In this document: positions 43,978-53,266 of the stretch, one piece after another
Position numbering within the stretch: position 1 is the first letter of the stretch
Layout of the letters: the number at the start of each line of letters is the position of its first letter
Origin: an uncultured Eubacteriales bacterium
Lineage (GTDB): Bacteria; Bacillota; Clostridia; Christensenellales; Aristaeellaceae
Assembly (NCBI GenBank): GCA_902781945.1
Contig: CACZLE010000002.1
Location: 1 to 64,000 of the forward strand
Length of the DNA: 64,000 nucleotides
Direction: 5' to 3'
Translations under genes and position numbers: made by a program
Notes under the pieces: generated by a model
Databases searched by the model: none
Told to the model about the DNA's origin: nothing
The model's input: only the letters and a program-made list of their open reading frames with translations

Positions 43978-46425
43978 TTATTCTACTTTACTACTCGCTT
44001 CATCCCGATTAATGAGTTGAATGATCTCCTTTGCCTTTTCATCCCAGGAATTTTGATTAGCGACCTGAATTAAACGATCTTTGTACTCTGCTGCATTAGG
44101 GCCAGTAATTTCACGAATCAAATCATCTATAATCTGAATATATTCCTCGGAATTATGAGAAATCTTCACATCGGGATATTTAAGGCACTCACGCATTGCA
44201 GTTGTAACTACCGGTTTTCCCATCGCCATATACTCAAACAATTTAATCGGAGAAGTCGACTCCGTAATATCATTGAGCAGAAATGGAATCGTGGCTATAG
44301 TAAAATTATTAGCAATATTCGGCAAAATCTTGTAATCTATTGTACCAGTAAAAATAATATTCTTTAATTTGCTTAGTTTTGTTACAGCCGCGTTTGTTTT
44401 TTCCAAATCCCCATATTGCGGCCCTATCAGAACGAAATTGTAGTTGGGGCGTTTTTTAGCCGCTTCATATATTAAATCGTAATCAAACCACACAGCAATT
44501 GCACCAAAGTATCCAACAATAGGTTTTTTCTCTTTTAGCACCCCTCTCAAGTTCTCAGGAACCAGATTCCAGTTAACAGGCTGTTGAAAATGTTTTACAT
44601 CTACTCCATTGCCTGAACATAGTGTATTTTTACTGCTACGCACCTTCAATACATCCTGATACAGTTTATCCGCTGTGGCAACCACATATATGTTTTCATT
44701 CTTTAGACAGGCAAAATGCCGGTCCAAGGATGACTTAGGTATCTCACTACCCCATATTTCTTCAGATATTTCATCAACATATTCATATAACACATTATAG
44801 TCATACCTATTCCACTGATTCAACCACGATAGATCATAATGATGTCCAGTTGAATACAAATCCAAAATAATGCGCTTACCGCAATCTTTAGCATTCTCAA
44901 AAATATCTTTCAACATATCTTGAGGTGCAAGTATAAGATTTTCTTCCAGCATAACTGGACTTTTTACATTATCATATGTATTTCCAGTCAAGTAAATAAA
45001 CAACTCTCCAGCATGTGCAAATCCCATCGCAATTTGCTGTGGTCTTTGAAACAGAGGAATATTCCAATCAACTAAAACTGGCATTACATAGACATTTTTT
45101 CCCCTATGTTGCGAAATAACTTCTCGAATTAGTATGTTTTTATATTTTGTCACATCCATTTCTTGTACTTGCAAATATAATTTTTTAAGATAATTGTACT
45201 TTGTTGGATGTACCCTATCATGAAGTAACCAATTAACACCGTTTTTCCGATCTTCTGCATTACCTAACAGCAGATATTTCATTTCAACAAAAAAATGTGC
45301 AGCTTTAAATGCTTTAGATCTGCTAGTCTTTTCAATCTCTGCAAGCAATTTTGTTTTATATTGTGCAAAAAGTGATTCTTTTTCCTTCATCTCCTCGCGG
45401 CATTCTTGCAGATCTAAAGCCACCCGCTTTCCATATTCCACTTGAGCTCTGTATTGTGTCCTGACATCTAAAATCTCTTCTTGATATTTTCGATGTTCTT
45501 CCGCGGCTTGTTTTCGTTCATCTTCCATTTGCGCTTCATAATTTGCTATCTTTTCTTGATATTTTCGATGTTCTTCCGCGGCTTGTTTTCGTTCATCTTC
45601 CATTTGCGCTTCATAATTTGCTATCTTTTCTTGATATTTTCTATGATCTTCTGCTGCCTGCTTTTTTTCGTTTTCAATCTGCCTCTGATAATGAGCTAAC
45701 TCATTTATCAACTTTTCTTCTTTGCACTGAAGAATATATTTATCCTCAACATTAGGAATAATATTTACATTGAAAATAGCACTAACGCTCATATGCTTTT
45801 CATCCAATACTGCATTATTTGCATATATCAGTATTAGTTGTTTTCCAGGCCACTGTGTATTTTCAATCCGTCGACAATCCACCTCTTTAAAATATATCAG
45901 AGAATAATGGTCTCCTATTTTTTCTGGTATAAACTCTGCACGAAAAATAGAAAAATGCTCTTTTGTTCCACTTTCATCTTCAAAAGGAAGAACAATGACA
46001 GCATACTGCTTAGCACTGTTGACAAGATTGTTCATAATCATTGTAGCATTATAAAAATGCTCCAATGTATTTGAACAAAACACAATGTCATGTTGTTCTA
46101 ATTGTGCAGTGATATCTCCAACCAAAAAGGTGCATGATGGATGCTTTTTCTGAGCAGTTTCTATGGCTTTTTCGGAAAAATCAACACCTGTAACCATAGA
46201 CTGAGGAAATGTTTCCGCAAGATACGCTGTCCCAGCACCCTCAGCACATCCGTAATCAACTATATCCAGTTTTTCGTTTTTTACTCTCTCTACAAACCAA
46301 TTTGGAAAAGCAGAGACAGCAATCATCGCAAAAAACAACGACTGCTTTTCTCCATCATTTTTCTCCCAATCACCCGTAGAAATGCGTTCATCCCAGTAAC
46401 GTTTGCTATTAATTGACTCCATCAT
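43978..46425 (-). CDS. Methyltransferase / repeat coiled coil / glycosyltransferase fusion
   Basis: The 815 residues join three parts. Residues 1-230 are a SAM-dependent methyltransferase (VDYGCAEGAGTAYLAE, VTGVDFS, FCSNTLEHF). Residues 235-370 are a long coiled coil whose core is a 25-residue unit; two copies (266-290, 291-315) are identical in DNA and a third (241-265) is diverged. Residues 430-800 form a GT4-like glycosyltransferase (NGVDVKHF, VGYFGAI, SPIKLFEYMAMGKPVV). The plan recalls WbdD, where methylation ends an O-antigen chain and a coiled coil measures its length; that link is inference. It is the last gene of the polysaccharide operon, with no clear terminator. Confidence 0.88.
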   Translation of the reverse strand: MMESINSKRYWDERISTGDWEKNDGEKQSLFFAMIAVSAFPNWFVERVKNEKLDIVDYGCAEGAGTAYLAETFPQSMVTGVDFSEKAIETAQKKHPSCTFLVGDITAQLEQHDIVFCSNTLEHFYNATMIMNNLVNSAKQYAVIVLPFEDESGTKEHFSIFRAEFIPEKIGDHYSLIYFKEVDCRRIENTQWPGKQLILIYANNAVLDEKHMSVSAIFNVNIIPNVEDKYILQCKEEKLINELAHYQRQIENEKKQAAEDHRKYQEKIANYEAQMEDERKQAAEEHRKYQEKIANYEAQMEDERKQAAEEHRKYQEEILDVRTQYRAQVEYGKRVALDLQECREEMKEKESLFAQYKTKLLAEIEKTSRSKAFKAAHFFVEMKYLLLGNAEDRKNGVNWLLHDRVHPTKYNYLKKLYLQVQEMDVTKYKNILIREVISQHRGKNVYVMPVLVDWNIPLFQRPQQIAMGFAHAGELFIYLTGNTYDNVKSPVMLEENLILAPQDMLKDIFENAKDCGKRIILDLYSTGHHYDLSWLNQWNRYDYNVLYEYVDEISEEIWGSEIPKSSLDRHFACLKNENIYVVATADKLYQDVLKVRSSKNTLCSGNGVDVKHFQQPVNWNLVPENLRGVLKEKKPIVGYFGAIAVWFDYDLIYEAAKKRPNYNFVLIGPQYGDLEKTNAAVTKLSKLKNIIFTGTIDYKILPNIANNFTIATIPFLLNDITESTSPIKLFEYMAMGKPVVTTAMRECLKYPDVKISHNSEEYIQIIDDLIREITGPNAAEYKDRLIQVANQNSWDEKAKEIIQLINRDEASSKVE
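45481..45630. repeat. Two identical 75-bp tandem repeats inside the fusion gene
   Basis: 45481-45555 and 45556-45630 are identical base for base, and 45631-45705 is a diverged third copy. The unit is 75 bp, so changes in copy number would add or remove 25 residues of coiled coil without shifting the frame. Confidence 0.92.
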
Positions 46426-47741
46426 TCATCTCTCCTGTCTATCTTTAAAATTTCATTGATTGCAATTACTCGCTGTTGACTAAGTTTCTTTAAAATGAGT
46501 TTGTTATTTTCTTTGATATTTTCTGCTCGAATGAAATTAGGAATATTACCTTCTGCAAAATCCAGCACTGAAACATATTGCATTCCCAAATCCTTAAAGT
46601 CTCCAATTTTTGCGGACTTAAGCACTGGAATCACGCCAGCGCATAGATACTCGACCAGTTTTGTGGGGCAAGAGACTTCATTGACCACATGCTCATCCCG
46701 TAGCAAAAAACCATAATCAAAGCTTGGCAAAGCTGCCATAACTTCCTCATGGGAGGCCGACTTAACGACCAGATTGGATATCTTTTTTCCTCTTTTCCAA
46801 CCCTTAAAAAACTCGTTTGGAGAAGGGGTGTATATCGTCCAATCAACAAAACTGCTGGTCGCCTCTATTACGCTGTGGAGCAGTGAAATATTCTGCCATT
46901 TCTGCACTCCTCCCGTATACACGGCCCGTATTTTTCCAGCGTCCTCAGCAGAATAGTTTTTATCAAGGATATTCAGCTCGGAACATGGAAGTATAGCCGT
47001 ATCCTTATCTCCCGCTTGACGCTGCACATATCGACGCATGGCTTGTGAAACACATACTACCATGTTTGCGCGATTCAATACCAATTGCTGAATCGGCTGC
47101 AGCTGTTCGGCCTTCCGTTTATCTCCCATCATTATCAGCTCTTCCGGTACAGCTCCATGAAGATCAATAATATACCGGGTTTTTGTTTTTAGCAAAGGCT
47201 GAAGTGTATTATAGATGCTGTGCTGATAGATCAGATCTGTTGCGTCCGCCAACCGAATTAGCCAAATTTCATCCTCCATTGGCAAAGTATCCGAACAGGC
47301 GATTTCATAATGCATATCATCATAGCAGGTAACAATGATTCCATCAATATGCTTTATGGTCAGATAGAGGCGAAGGGCTGTATTATCAAAACAGTTATCA
47401 ACCATCCGAACCCTTTGAAAAAAACCGTCGTCTAAATTCTGCGAAGTGAACATAGGCGATAAAACACATATAATCTGTCTTCCTTCTCTGCGTGCAGCAG
47501 CGACGGCTTCCGCAACCGCTATTTTTCCAACGCAGGTCAATGCATCAAAGGAATGGTTTTTCCCTCCAGAATGTGAGATAGTTTCTGCCAACGTCTTTTT
47601 TGTCCATTTGATCCAGAGCAGGCTCACATTTCGAGCTATATGGAAAAAGCGGCTATTCTGAAAAGCATTATTTGCAAAGTCCTCCGAAGTAGAGTAAATC
47701 ATCTTCTTCACATCTTCATACGGGAAAAGATCATTTTGCAT
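46422..47741 (-). CDS. Glycosyltransferase, GT4-like
   Basis: The 439 residues end in a GT-B C-terminal half (RAVYTGGVQKWQNISLL, FDYGFLLRDEHVVNEVSCPTK, KLVEYLCAGVIPVLKS) with the donor-binding Glu pattern of GT4 enzymes. The N-terminal half is less conserved (IDLHGAVPEELIMMGDKRKA is acceptor-side). It likely adds a sugar to the exported polysaccharide. It shares four bases with the next gene. AT content is high. Confidence 0.85.
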   Translation of the reverse strand: MQNDLFPYEDVKKMIYSTSEDFANNAFQNSRFFHIARNVSLLWIKWTKKTLAETISHSGGKNHSFDALTCVGKIAVAEAVAAARREGRQIICVLSPMFTSQNLDDGFFQRVRMVDNCFDNTALRLYLTIKHIDGIIVTCYDDMHYEIACSDTLPMEDEIWLIRLADATDLIYQHSIYNTLQPLLKTKTRYIIDLHGAVPEELIMMGDKRKAEQLQPIQQLVLNRANMVVCVSQAMRRYVQRQAGDKDTAILPCSELNILDKNYSAEDAGKIRAVYTGGVQKWQNISLLHSVIEATSSFVDWTIYTPSPNEFFKGWKRGKKISNLVVKSASHEEVMAALPSFDYGFLLRDEHVVNEVSCPTKLVEYLCAGVIPVLKSAKIGDFKDLGMQYVSVLDFAEGNIPNFIRAENIKENNKLILKKLSQQRVIAINEILKIDRRDE

Positions 47742-47791
47742 CTACACAGAACACCTCTTCTTTAAGACACTTTAACAAAACGAGCAGCATA

Positions 47792-48904
47792 TCACTTTGT
47801 AAAAAAATTCAAGATAATCTGCGCGATTTTTTCCGAAGTATGCCCATCTCCATAAGGATTGTTGGAAGCCACCATGCTCTGATAAAGCTTTGCATCTGTC
47901 AGTAACTGCAATGCAATCTGATAAATCTTTCCTTCCTCAACGCCCGCCAAAACCGCTTTATTCGCCTCAACAACCTCGGGCCGTTCAGTTTCCGTGCGAA
48001 GCACGACCACGGGTTTATCCAATGCAGGCGCTTCCTCTTGGAGGCCTCCCGAATCCGTCAGCACCAAATATGCCCGTTTGAGCAGATTATGCATATCATC
48101 TACTTCGATAGGATCAATTAGGTGAATACGATCCACGCCGTCCAGAATAGGAAATACAGTATTTCGCACAGCCGGATTAAGATGGACAGGATAAACCACA
48201 TGCACATCCGGCACATCCTCCACCAACCGCCGAACCGCACGGCAAATCTGCTCCAACCGTGGTCCCAGATTTTCCCTTCTATGCGCAGTCATCACGATCC
48301 AGCGACCTTTTTCAAGGGGAAGCTGCCGCAATTTTTCATCGTGGAACAGATAATCATCGTTGACTTTCATACGTAACGCATCGATTACCGTATTGCCTAC
48401 TACAAATATATTCTCGTGTATTCCCTCGCTCTCCAAATTGCGGTGATTTCGTTCCGTTGGCGCAAAATGCAGCGTTGCGATACGTCCAGTTAAGCAACGA
48501 TTCATCTCCTCCGGGAAAGGAGAATACTTATCGAAAGACCGCAATCCTGCCTCCACATGTCCCACTGGAATCTGGAGATAGAATGCAGCCAAGGCAGCAG
48601 CAAAAGACGTAGTGGTATCACCATGCACAAGAACAATATCTGGCTGTGCCTGCTTAAGGATTGTTTCCATACCCTCAAGCACACCATTTGTAATGGATGT
48701 TAACGTCTGTCCTGCCTTCATAAGATTCAAATCATAATCAGGCGAAATATCAAACTGAGCCAGTACCTGATCCAGCATTTGACGATGCTGTGCCGTTACA
48801 CAGACGATGCTCTGTATCCGTTCCTCTTTTTCCAACATTTTTACCAATGGAGCCATCTTGATAGCTTCTGGTCTTGTACCAAAAACGCTCATTACCTTGA
48901 TCAT
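47792..48904 (-). CDS. wecB: UDP-N-acetylglucosamine 2-epimerase (non-hydrolysing)
   Basis: The 370 residues are a clear WecB/MnaA match: FGTRPEAIKMAPLV, VHGDTTTSFAAALAAFY, GHVEAGLRSFDKYSPFPEE, TAHRRENLG and TDSGGLQEEAPALDKPVVVLR. It makes UDP-ManNAc from UDP-GlcNAc, a precursor of wall teichoic acid linkage units and of many surface polymers. No ManNAc dehydrogenase or transferase gene is in the window. Confidence 0.95.
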   Translation of the reverse strand: MIKVMSVFGTRPEAIKMAPLVKMLEKEERIQSIVCVTAQHRQMLDQVLAQFDISPDYDLNLMKAGQTLTSITNGVLEGMETILKQAQPDIVLVHGDTTTSFAAALAAFYLQIPVGHVEAGLRSFDKYSPFPEEMNRCLTGRIATLHFAPTERNHRNLESEGIHENIFVVGNTVIDALRMKVNDDYLFHDEKLRQLPLEKGRWIVMTAHRRENLGPRLEQICRAVRRLVEDVPDVHVVYPVHLNPAVRNTVFPILDGVDRIHLIDPIEVDDMHNLLKRAYLVLTDSGGLQEEAPALDKPVVVLRTETERPEVVEANKAVLAGVEEGKIYQIALQLLTDAKLYQSMVASNNPYGDGHTSEKIAQIILNFFTK

Positions 48905-48919
48905 TTGTTTTTCCTCTCC

Positions 48920-49651
48920 TTACCTCAATTGATACGAATCGCATACTTGGTTCGTCTCTCCAAATTGCTGAATTGTTCCATGCTCTATCCATAAAACTCT
49001 AGAGCACATCAATCTGATTTGCGCAAGACTATGAGAAACAAACAATACCGTAGTACCACCCTGCATCAGCTCCATCATGCGCTTATAACTCTTTTCTTGG
49101 AAATATTCATCTCCAACGGAAAGGATTTCATCCACTATCAGTATATCTGGTTTAACCATGGTAGCAATGGAAAAGGCCAACCGAGCTATCATACCAGAGG
49201 AGTAGATTTTTAAGGGCATATGAATAAAATCGCCAATTTCCGAATAGTCCACAATCGCCTGATAGTTTTCATCAATAAAATTTTTTGTATACCCCAATAC
49301 TGCTCCGTTCAAATAAACATTTTCCCTGCCAGACAGTTCATAATCGAAACCACTTCCCAATTCCAGCATGGGAACAACCTTTCCATTGCATTCAATGCTG
49401 CCTTCGGCCGGGTCAATGATCCGGGAAATAGCCTTGAGCAGGGTGCTTTTGCCTGCGCCGTTATGGCCGATGATGCCCAGCACCTCGCCCCTTTTGACAT
49501 CAAAGGAAATATTGCGCAGCGCCCAGAAATCTTCATAGGAATTCTGTCTTTTCAGCGCCCGCACCACATATTCCTTTAAATTGGTCGTCTTGTTCCGATC
49601 CATCCGGAAGCATATTCCCAGGTCGTTCACACGGATCATCGTATCATCCAT
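48920..49651 (-). CDS. Polysaccharide ABC exporter ATP-binding protein (Wzt/TagH type)
   Basis: The 243 residues have the Wzt/TagH form: IRVNDLGICFRM start, GHNGAGKSTLLKAI Walker A, YSSGM signature of this branch, ILIVDEILSVGD Walker B and VSHS. Only the ATPase domain is present; there is no C-terminal carbohydrate-binding domain as in Wzt proteins that check chain ends. It pairs with the permease gene 22 bases upstream. Confidence 0.93.
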   Translation of the reverse strand: MDDTMIRVNDLGICFRMDRNKTTNLKEYVVRALKRQNSYEDFWALRNISFDVKRGEVLGIIGHNGAGKSTLLKAISRIIDPAEGSIECNGKVVPMLELGSGFDYELSGRENVYLNGAVLGYTKNFIDENYQAIVDYSEIGDFIHMPLKIYSSGMIARLAFSIATMVKPDILIVDEILSVGDEYFQEKSYKRMMELMQGGTTVLFVSHSLAQIRLMCSRVLWIEHGTIQQFGETNQVCDSYQLR

Positions 49652-49673
49652 AAATCAGCCTTCCGCCTTTCAA

Positions 49674-51062
49674 TTACAGATAAAGCACAAACTTGTTTTG
49701 ATGCTTCCGGAACACCCAGATGCCCAGCGCCAGAGGTACCAGGCACGTCAAAACAGAATACAGATAGATGATCGGCTGCGGAGAAAGCCCGTACAGGATG
49801 ATATTGCGGAAAAAGTAGATATACTGATACATGGGATTCATGTGGTACAGGCTTAAAAACCGCGCGGGAATGATGCTTTCGGAATAAAACAGCGGGGTCA
49901 TATATGTCCACATCATCACGACCACGCTCCACAGGAACTTGGTATCCCGGAAGAAAACGTTGCTGGTAGACAAAAGAAGGCTCATGCCGCAGGCAAAAAG
50001 AAACAGCAGGATGATAGGAATAGGCAGAAGCAAAAACGCTTTGGTGAAGCGCAGGCCGGAAATCAGCATGACGATGAACAGCGGGATCAGGGAAAACAGC
50101 AGATTGATCAGCGAGGAAAATACCCGGCAGATGGGATAGATATACCGGGGCACATAGACCTTGTTCAGCATGGAGGCGTTGCCCGTAATGGAATCGACCC
50201 CCAGGGAGGAGGATTCCGTAAAAAAGTTGAACATCGTGATGCCGCTGAGCAGATATACGGCAAAATGCTCCACCGTGCTTTTGAACAGGGTGGAAAACAC
50301 CAGATACATCACCGTCATCGTCAGCAGCGGATTCAGCACGCTCCAAAGCACGCCCAAAATGGACTGACGGTACTTGTTGTTAAAGTCGCGGGAAACCAGT
50401 TGGGACATCAAAAAAGAATACTGCCGCAGTTCCCGGAATAGATCAATAAAGAAATTCTTTCTGTTCTTTTTAAGACAATCATCCAGCCACAGGCAAAACG
50501 CGGTGTAGAGAATCAGTAGACTGCCCATGACAATCCAATAAAAGGTCAGATTCCGATCCTTGACGCCATAATAATCCAGGGTCATAAGATCGGAACTTCC
50601 CTCGTTATTATCCAATTTTGAGCAATAGAAAGAAAGGATCGCGCCGTCGTCCCGGCGGCTTTCCGTAGTAAAGCGCAAATCGATGGGCGAGCTTTCATCC
50701 ACCAGGGCACGCACTTCAACCGTATAGGGCGTATATTCTACAAGTTCCGCCGCTGCGATCGAGTGCAGCGCGATGTGTGTGCTGTCCTGACTGATTTCCA
50801 GCGTGACCGTGCCCTCCTGCATCCCCGCCACGTGGGGCCACACCGTAAGGGTATCCAGCCGATCCATGCCGCCCGGGATACTGCTGTGCATTTCGCCGCC
50901 CTGGAGCAGGTTTTCGCCGGAATAGAGAGGGACGCCAACATGGGGCACGTCCACAACGGAATAGCGCCACACGTCGTACACCAGCCAATATAGCACGAAG
51001 GTAAATATAATCAGTCCCGCAGCGCCCATCAGCGCCGCCTTCTGAAACGTCGTTCTCTTCAC
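49674..51062 (-). CDS. Polysaccharide ABC exporter permease (Wzm) with N-terminal extracellular domain
   Basis: The 462 residues are longer than the usual 260 or so. A first membrane segment (about 10-32) is followed by a beta-rich outside domain (about 40-172; LTVWPHVAGMQEGTVTLEIS, then GAILSFYCSKL) and a second segment (about 177-197). The normal ABC-2 permease then begins near 215 (LVSRDFNNKYRQSILGVLWS) with six segments. The extra domain looks like a jelly-roll carbohydrate-binding fold by strand pattern only. A GTG start with GGAGGAAAC is used. Confidence 0.9.
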   Translation of the reverse strand: MKRTTFQKAALMGAAGLIIFTFVLYWLVYDVWRYSVVDVPHVGVPLYSGENLLQGGEMHSSIPGGMDRLDTLTVWPHVAGMQEGTVTLEISQDSTHIALHSIAAAELVEYTPYTVEVRALVDESSPIDLRFTTESRRDDGAILSFYCSKLDNNEGSSDLMTLDYYGVKDRNLTFYWIVMGSLLILYTAFCLWLDDCLKKNRKNFFIDLFRELRQYSFLMSQLVSRDFNNKYRQSILGVLWSVLNPLLTMTVMYLVFSTLFKSTVEHFAVYLLSGITMFNFFTESSSLGVDSITGNASMLNKVYVPRYIYPICRVFSSLINLLFSLIPLFIVMLISGLRFTKAFLLLPIPIILLFLFACGMSLLLSTSNVFFRDTKFLWSVVVMMWTYMTPLFYSESIIPARFLSLYHMNPMYQYIYFFRNIILYGLSPQPIIYLYSVLTCLVPLALGIWVFRKHQNKFVLYL

Positions 51063-51130
51063 GTTGTTTCCTCCTGATCCATAGTCCGAGGGGCCTGTGG
51101 ATCATTTGTATTTGGACGGTTCTCACCGTT

Positions 51131-51159
51131 ATTGTACATATTTCTATTCAGCCTGTCAA
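51131..51159 (-). promoter_or_regulatory. Promoter of the polysaccharide operon
   Basis: On the minus strand TTGACA (51159-51154), 17 bases and TACAAT (51136-51131), about 70 bases before the permease GTG. The -35 hexamer includes the stop codon of dapL. Confidence 0.78.
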
Positions 51160-52364
51160 GCAAAGGCCGCGCAGATCCTCCAGATGGCCTCCTCCGTCTT
51201 CTCCGCCGTATTGAAGGCCGTGAGCCGGAAGTAGCCGCTGCCGCTGGGGCCGAAGCCCTCGCCGGGGGTGCCGGCCACCTGGGCGCGCTCCAGCAGGAAG
51301 TCGAAAAACTGCCAGCCGCTCATGCCCTCGGGCGTGACCACCCACACATAGGGGGCGTCCACGCCGCCATAGGTTTGCAGACCCAATTTGCGCAGGGCGT
51401 TGCGGATGGCGCGGGCGTTGTTGAGATAATATTCCACATTGTCCCGCCAGGCGCGGCTGCCTTCCGGGGTGAAAACCGCCTCGGCGGCCCGCTGCACGGG
51501 ATAGGACACGCCGTTGCTCTTGGCGGCCAGACGGCGTCGCCACATTTTGCCAAGAGCGCCGCCGTAGAGGCTGCGGGGCACCACGGTATAGCCGCAGCGC
51601 ACGCCGGTAAAGCCCGCCAGCTTGGAGAAGGAGCCGCATTCGATGGCGCACTCCCGGGCTCCCTCGCATTCATAGATGCTGCGGGGCACCTCCGAGGAGG
51701 TGATGAAGGCGCTGTACGCCGCATCGTAGAAGATCAGCGCGCCGTTCTGCCGGGCCCAGTCCACATAGCGCTGCAATTCCCGCAGGGGCAGCGCCACGCC
51801 GGTGGGGTTATTGGGAAAGCACAGATACAGGGCGTCCACATAATGGCGGGGCAGGGGCGGCACAAAGCCATTCTCCCGCACGCAGGGCAGATACTCGATC
51901 TGGGACCAGAGACCGTCCTTATATTGACCTGCCCTGCCCGCCATGACGTTGCTGTCCACATAGACGGGATAGACGGGATCGGTCACCGCCACCCGGGCCT
52001 CGGGGGCCAGCAATTCCTGCAAGGCGGAGGTATCGGTCTTGGCGCCGTCGGAGATATAGACCTCGTCCACGCCCAGCGTCACGCCCCGGGGCTCGTAGAG
52101 ATGCTTGCAGATGGCGGCGCGCAAAAACTCATAGCCCTGCTCCGGACCGTAGCCCCGAAAGCCCTCAGGGGTGCTCATCTCCAGAGCGGCGTCCGCCAGG
52201 GCGCGGGTCACGACCCCGGGCAGCGGACGGGTCACGTCCCCAATGCCCAGGCTGATGATCTCCCGTCCGGGATGGCTTTTCTCATAGGCGTGGATCCGCG
52301 CCGCCACCTCCTGGAAGAGATAGCCTGACGGCATGGACGCCAGATGCGGATTGAGCGCAGGCAT
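51156..52364 (-). CDS. dapL: LL-diaminopimelate aminotransferase
   Basis: The 402 residues match DapL: GIGDVTRPLPG, DGAKTDTSALQELL, PVYPVYVDSNVM, FPNNPTG, and the PLP lysine in SFSKLAGFTGVRCG. It makes LL-DAP from tetrahydrodipicolinate in one step and so replaces the succinylase or acetylase routes. It follows dapF by 12 bases, which gives the last steps to meso-DAP in one operon. Confidence 0.95.
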   Translation of the reverse strand: MPALNPHLASMPSGYLFQEVAARIHAYEKSHPGREIISLGIGDVTRPLPGVVTRALADAALEMSTPEGFRGYGPEQGYEFLRAAICKHLYEPRGVTLGVDEVYISDGAKTDTSALQELLAPEARVAVTDPVYPVYVDSNVMAGRAGQYKDGLWSQIEYLPCVRENGFVPPLPRHYVDALYLCFPNNPTGVALPLRELQRYVDWARQNGALIFYDAAYSAFITSSEVPRSIYECEGARECAIECGSFSKLAGFTGVRCGYTVVPRSLYGGALGKMWRRRLAAKSNGVSYPVQRAAEAVFTPEGSRAWRDNVEYYLNNARAIRNALRKLGLQTYGGVDAPYVWVVTPEGMSGWQFFDFLLERAQVAGTPGEGFGPSGSGYFRLTAFNTAEKTEEAIWRICAAFA

Positions 52365-52376
52365 AAAATCCCCCCG

Positions 52377-53210
52377 TCACTCCCCCAGCCAGTCCCCGTC
52401 AAAGACGAAGGCCGCGGGGCCGGTCTGATACACATGGTTGTCGTCCGCGTTCCAATACAGATCCAGATTGCCGCCGGCCAGCTTGACCTGGACGCGGCGG
52501 TCGCTGTTGCCGCAGAGCACCGCGGCCACCAGGGCCGCGCAGGCGCCGGTGCCGCAGGCCAGGGTTTCGCCGCTGCCCCGCTCCCAGACGCGCATTTGCA
52601 GCACGCTGCGGCTGATGACCCGCACGAACTCCACGTTGGTGCGGCGCGGGAACAGCGGATGATGCTCGAACATGGGGCCGATGGAGGGCAGATCCAGCAC
52701 CTCGGGATCCCGCACGAACACCACGCAATGGGGATTGCCCATGCTGACGCAGGTGATGAACCACATCTGCCCCAGCACCTGGATGCGGTGGCGCAGCACG
52801 ATCTGGCCCGGGATATCCACCGGGATCAGGCGGGGCTCCAGGATGGGCGTGCCCATATCCACGGTGACGGATTCCACCTTGCCGCCCAGCACATGCAGGG
52901 ACAGATGGCGGATGCCGCTCTTGGTATACAGGTCGATCTCCGTCTCGTTGGTCATGCCGCGCTCATATAGATATTTGCCGATGCAGCGGGCGGCGTTGCC
53001 GCACATTTCGGCCTCGCTGCCGTCCCGGTTGAAGATGCGCATGGCGAAGGGCAGGCTGTCGGCAGGCTCCAGCAGCACGATGCCGTCGCCCCCCACGCCG
53101 GTATGCTCCCGGCACATCTGCAGCACCAAACGCGCGGGATCGGGCACGTATTCCTCAAAGCAATTGATGAACAGATAATCGTTGCCGATCCCGTGCATTT
53201 TGGTAAATCG
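52377..53210 (-). CDS. dapF: Diaminopimelate epimerase
   Basis: About 277 residues with both active cysteines: MCGNAARCIG (about 75) and LACGTGACAALV (about 220). It turns LL-DAP into meso-DAP for lysine and for MurE. The ATG at 53210 starts MRFTKMHGIGNDYLFI, as in other DapF, with GAGAGG upstream. Confidence 0.96.
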   Translation of the reverse strand, partial: RFTKMHGIGNDYLFINCFEEYVPDPARLVLQMCREHTGVGGDGIVLLEPADSLPFAMRIFNRDGSEAEMCGNAARCIGKYLYERGMTNETEIDLYTKSGIRHLSLHVLGGKVESVTVDMGTPILEPRLIPVDIPGQIVLRHRIQVLGQMWFITCVSMGNPHCVVFVRDPEVLDLPSIGPMFEHHPLFPRRTNVEFVRVISRSVLQMRVWERGSGETLACGTGACAALVAAVLCGNSDRRVQVKLAGGNLDLYWNADDNHVYQTGPAAFVFDGDWLGE

Positions 53211-53266
53211 CATAATGGTTTTCCTCTCCCTTGTTGGTTTCGGTCTATTGTGCCCCGATTGCGGGA

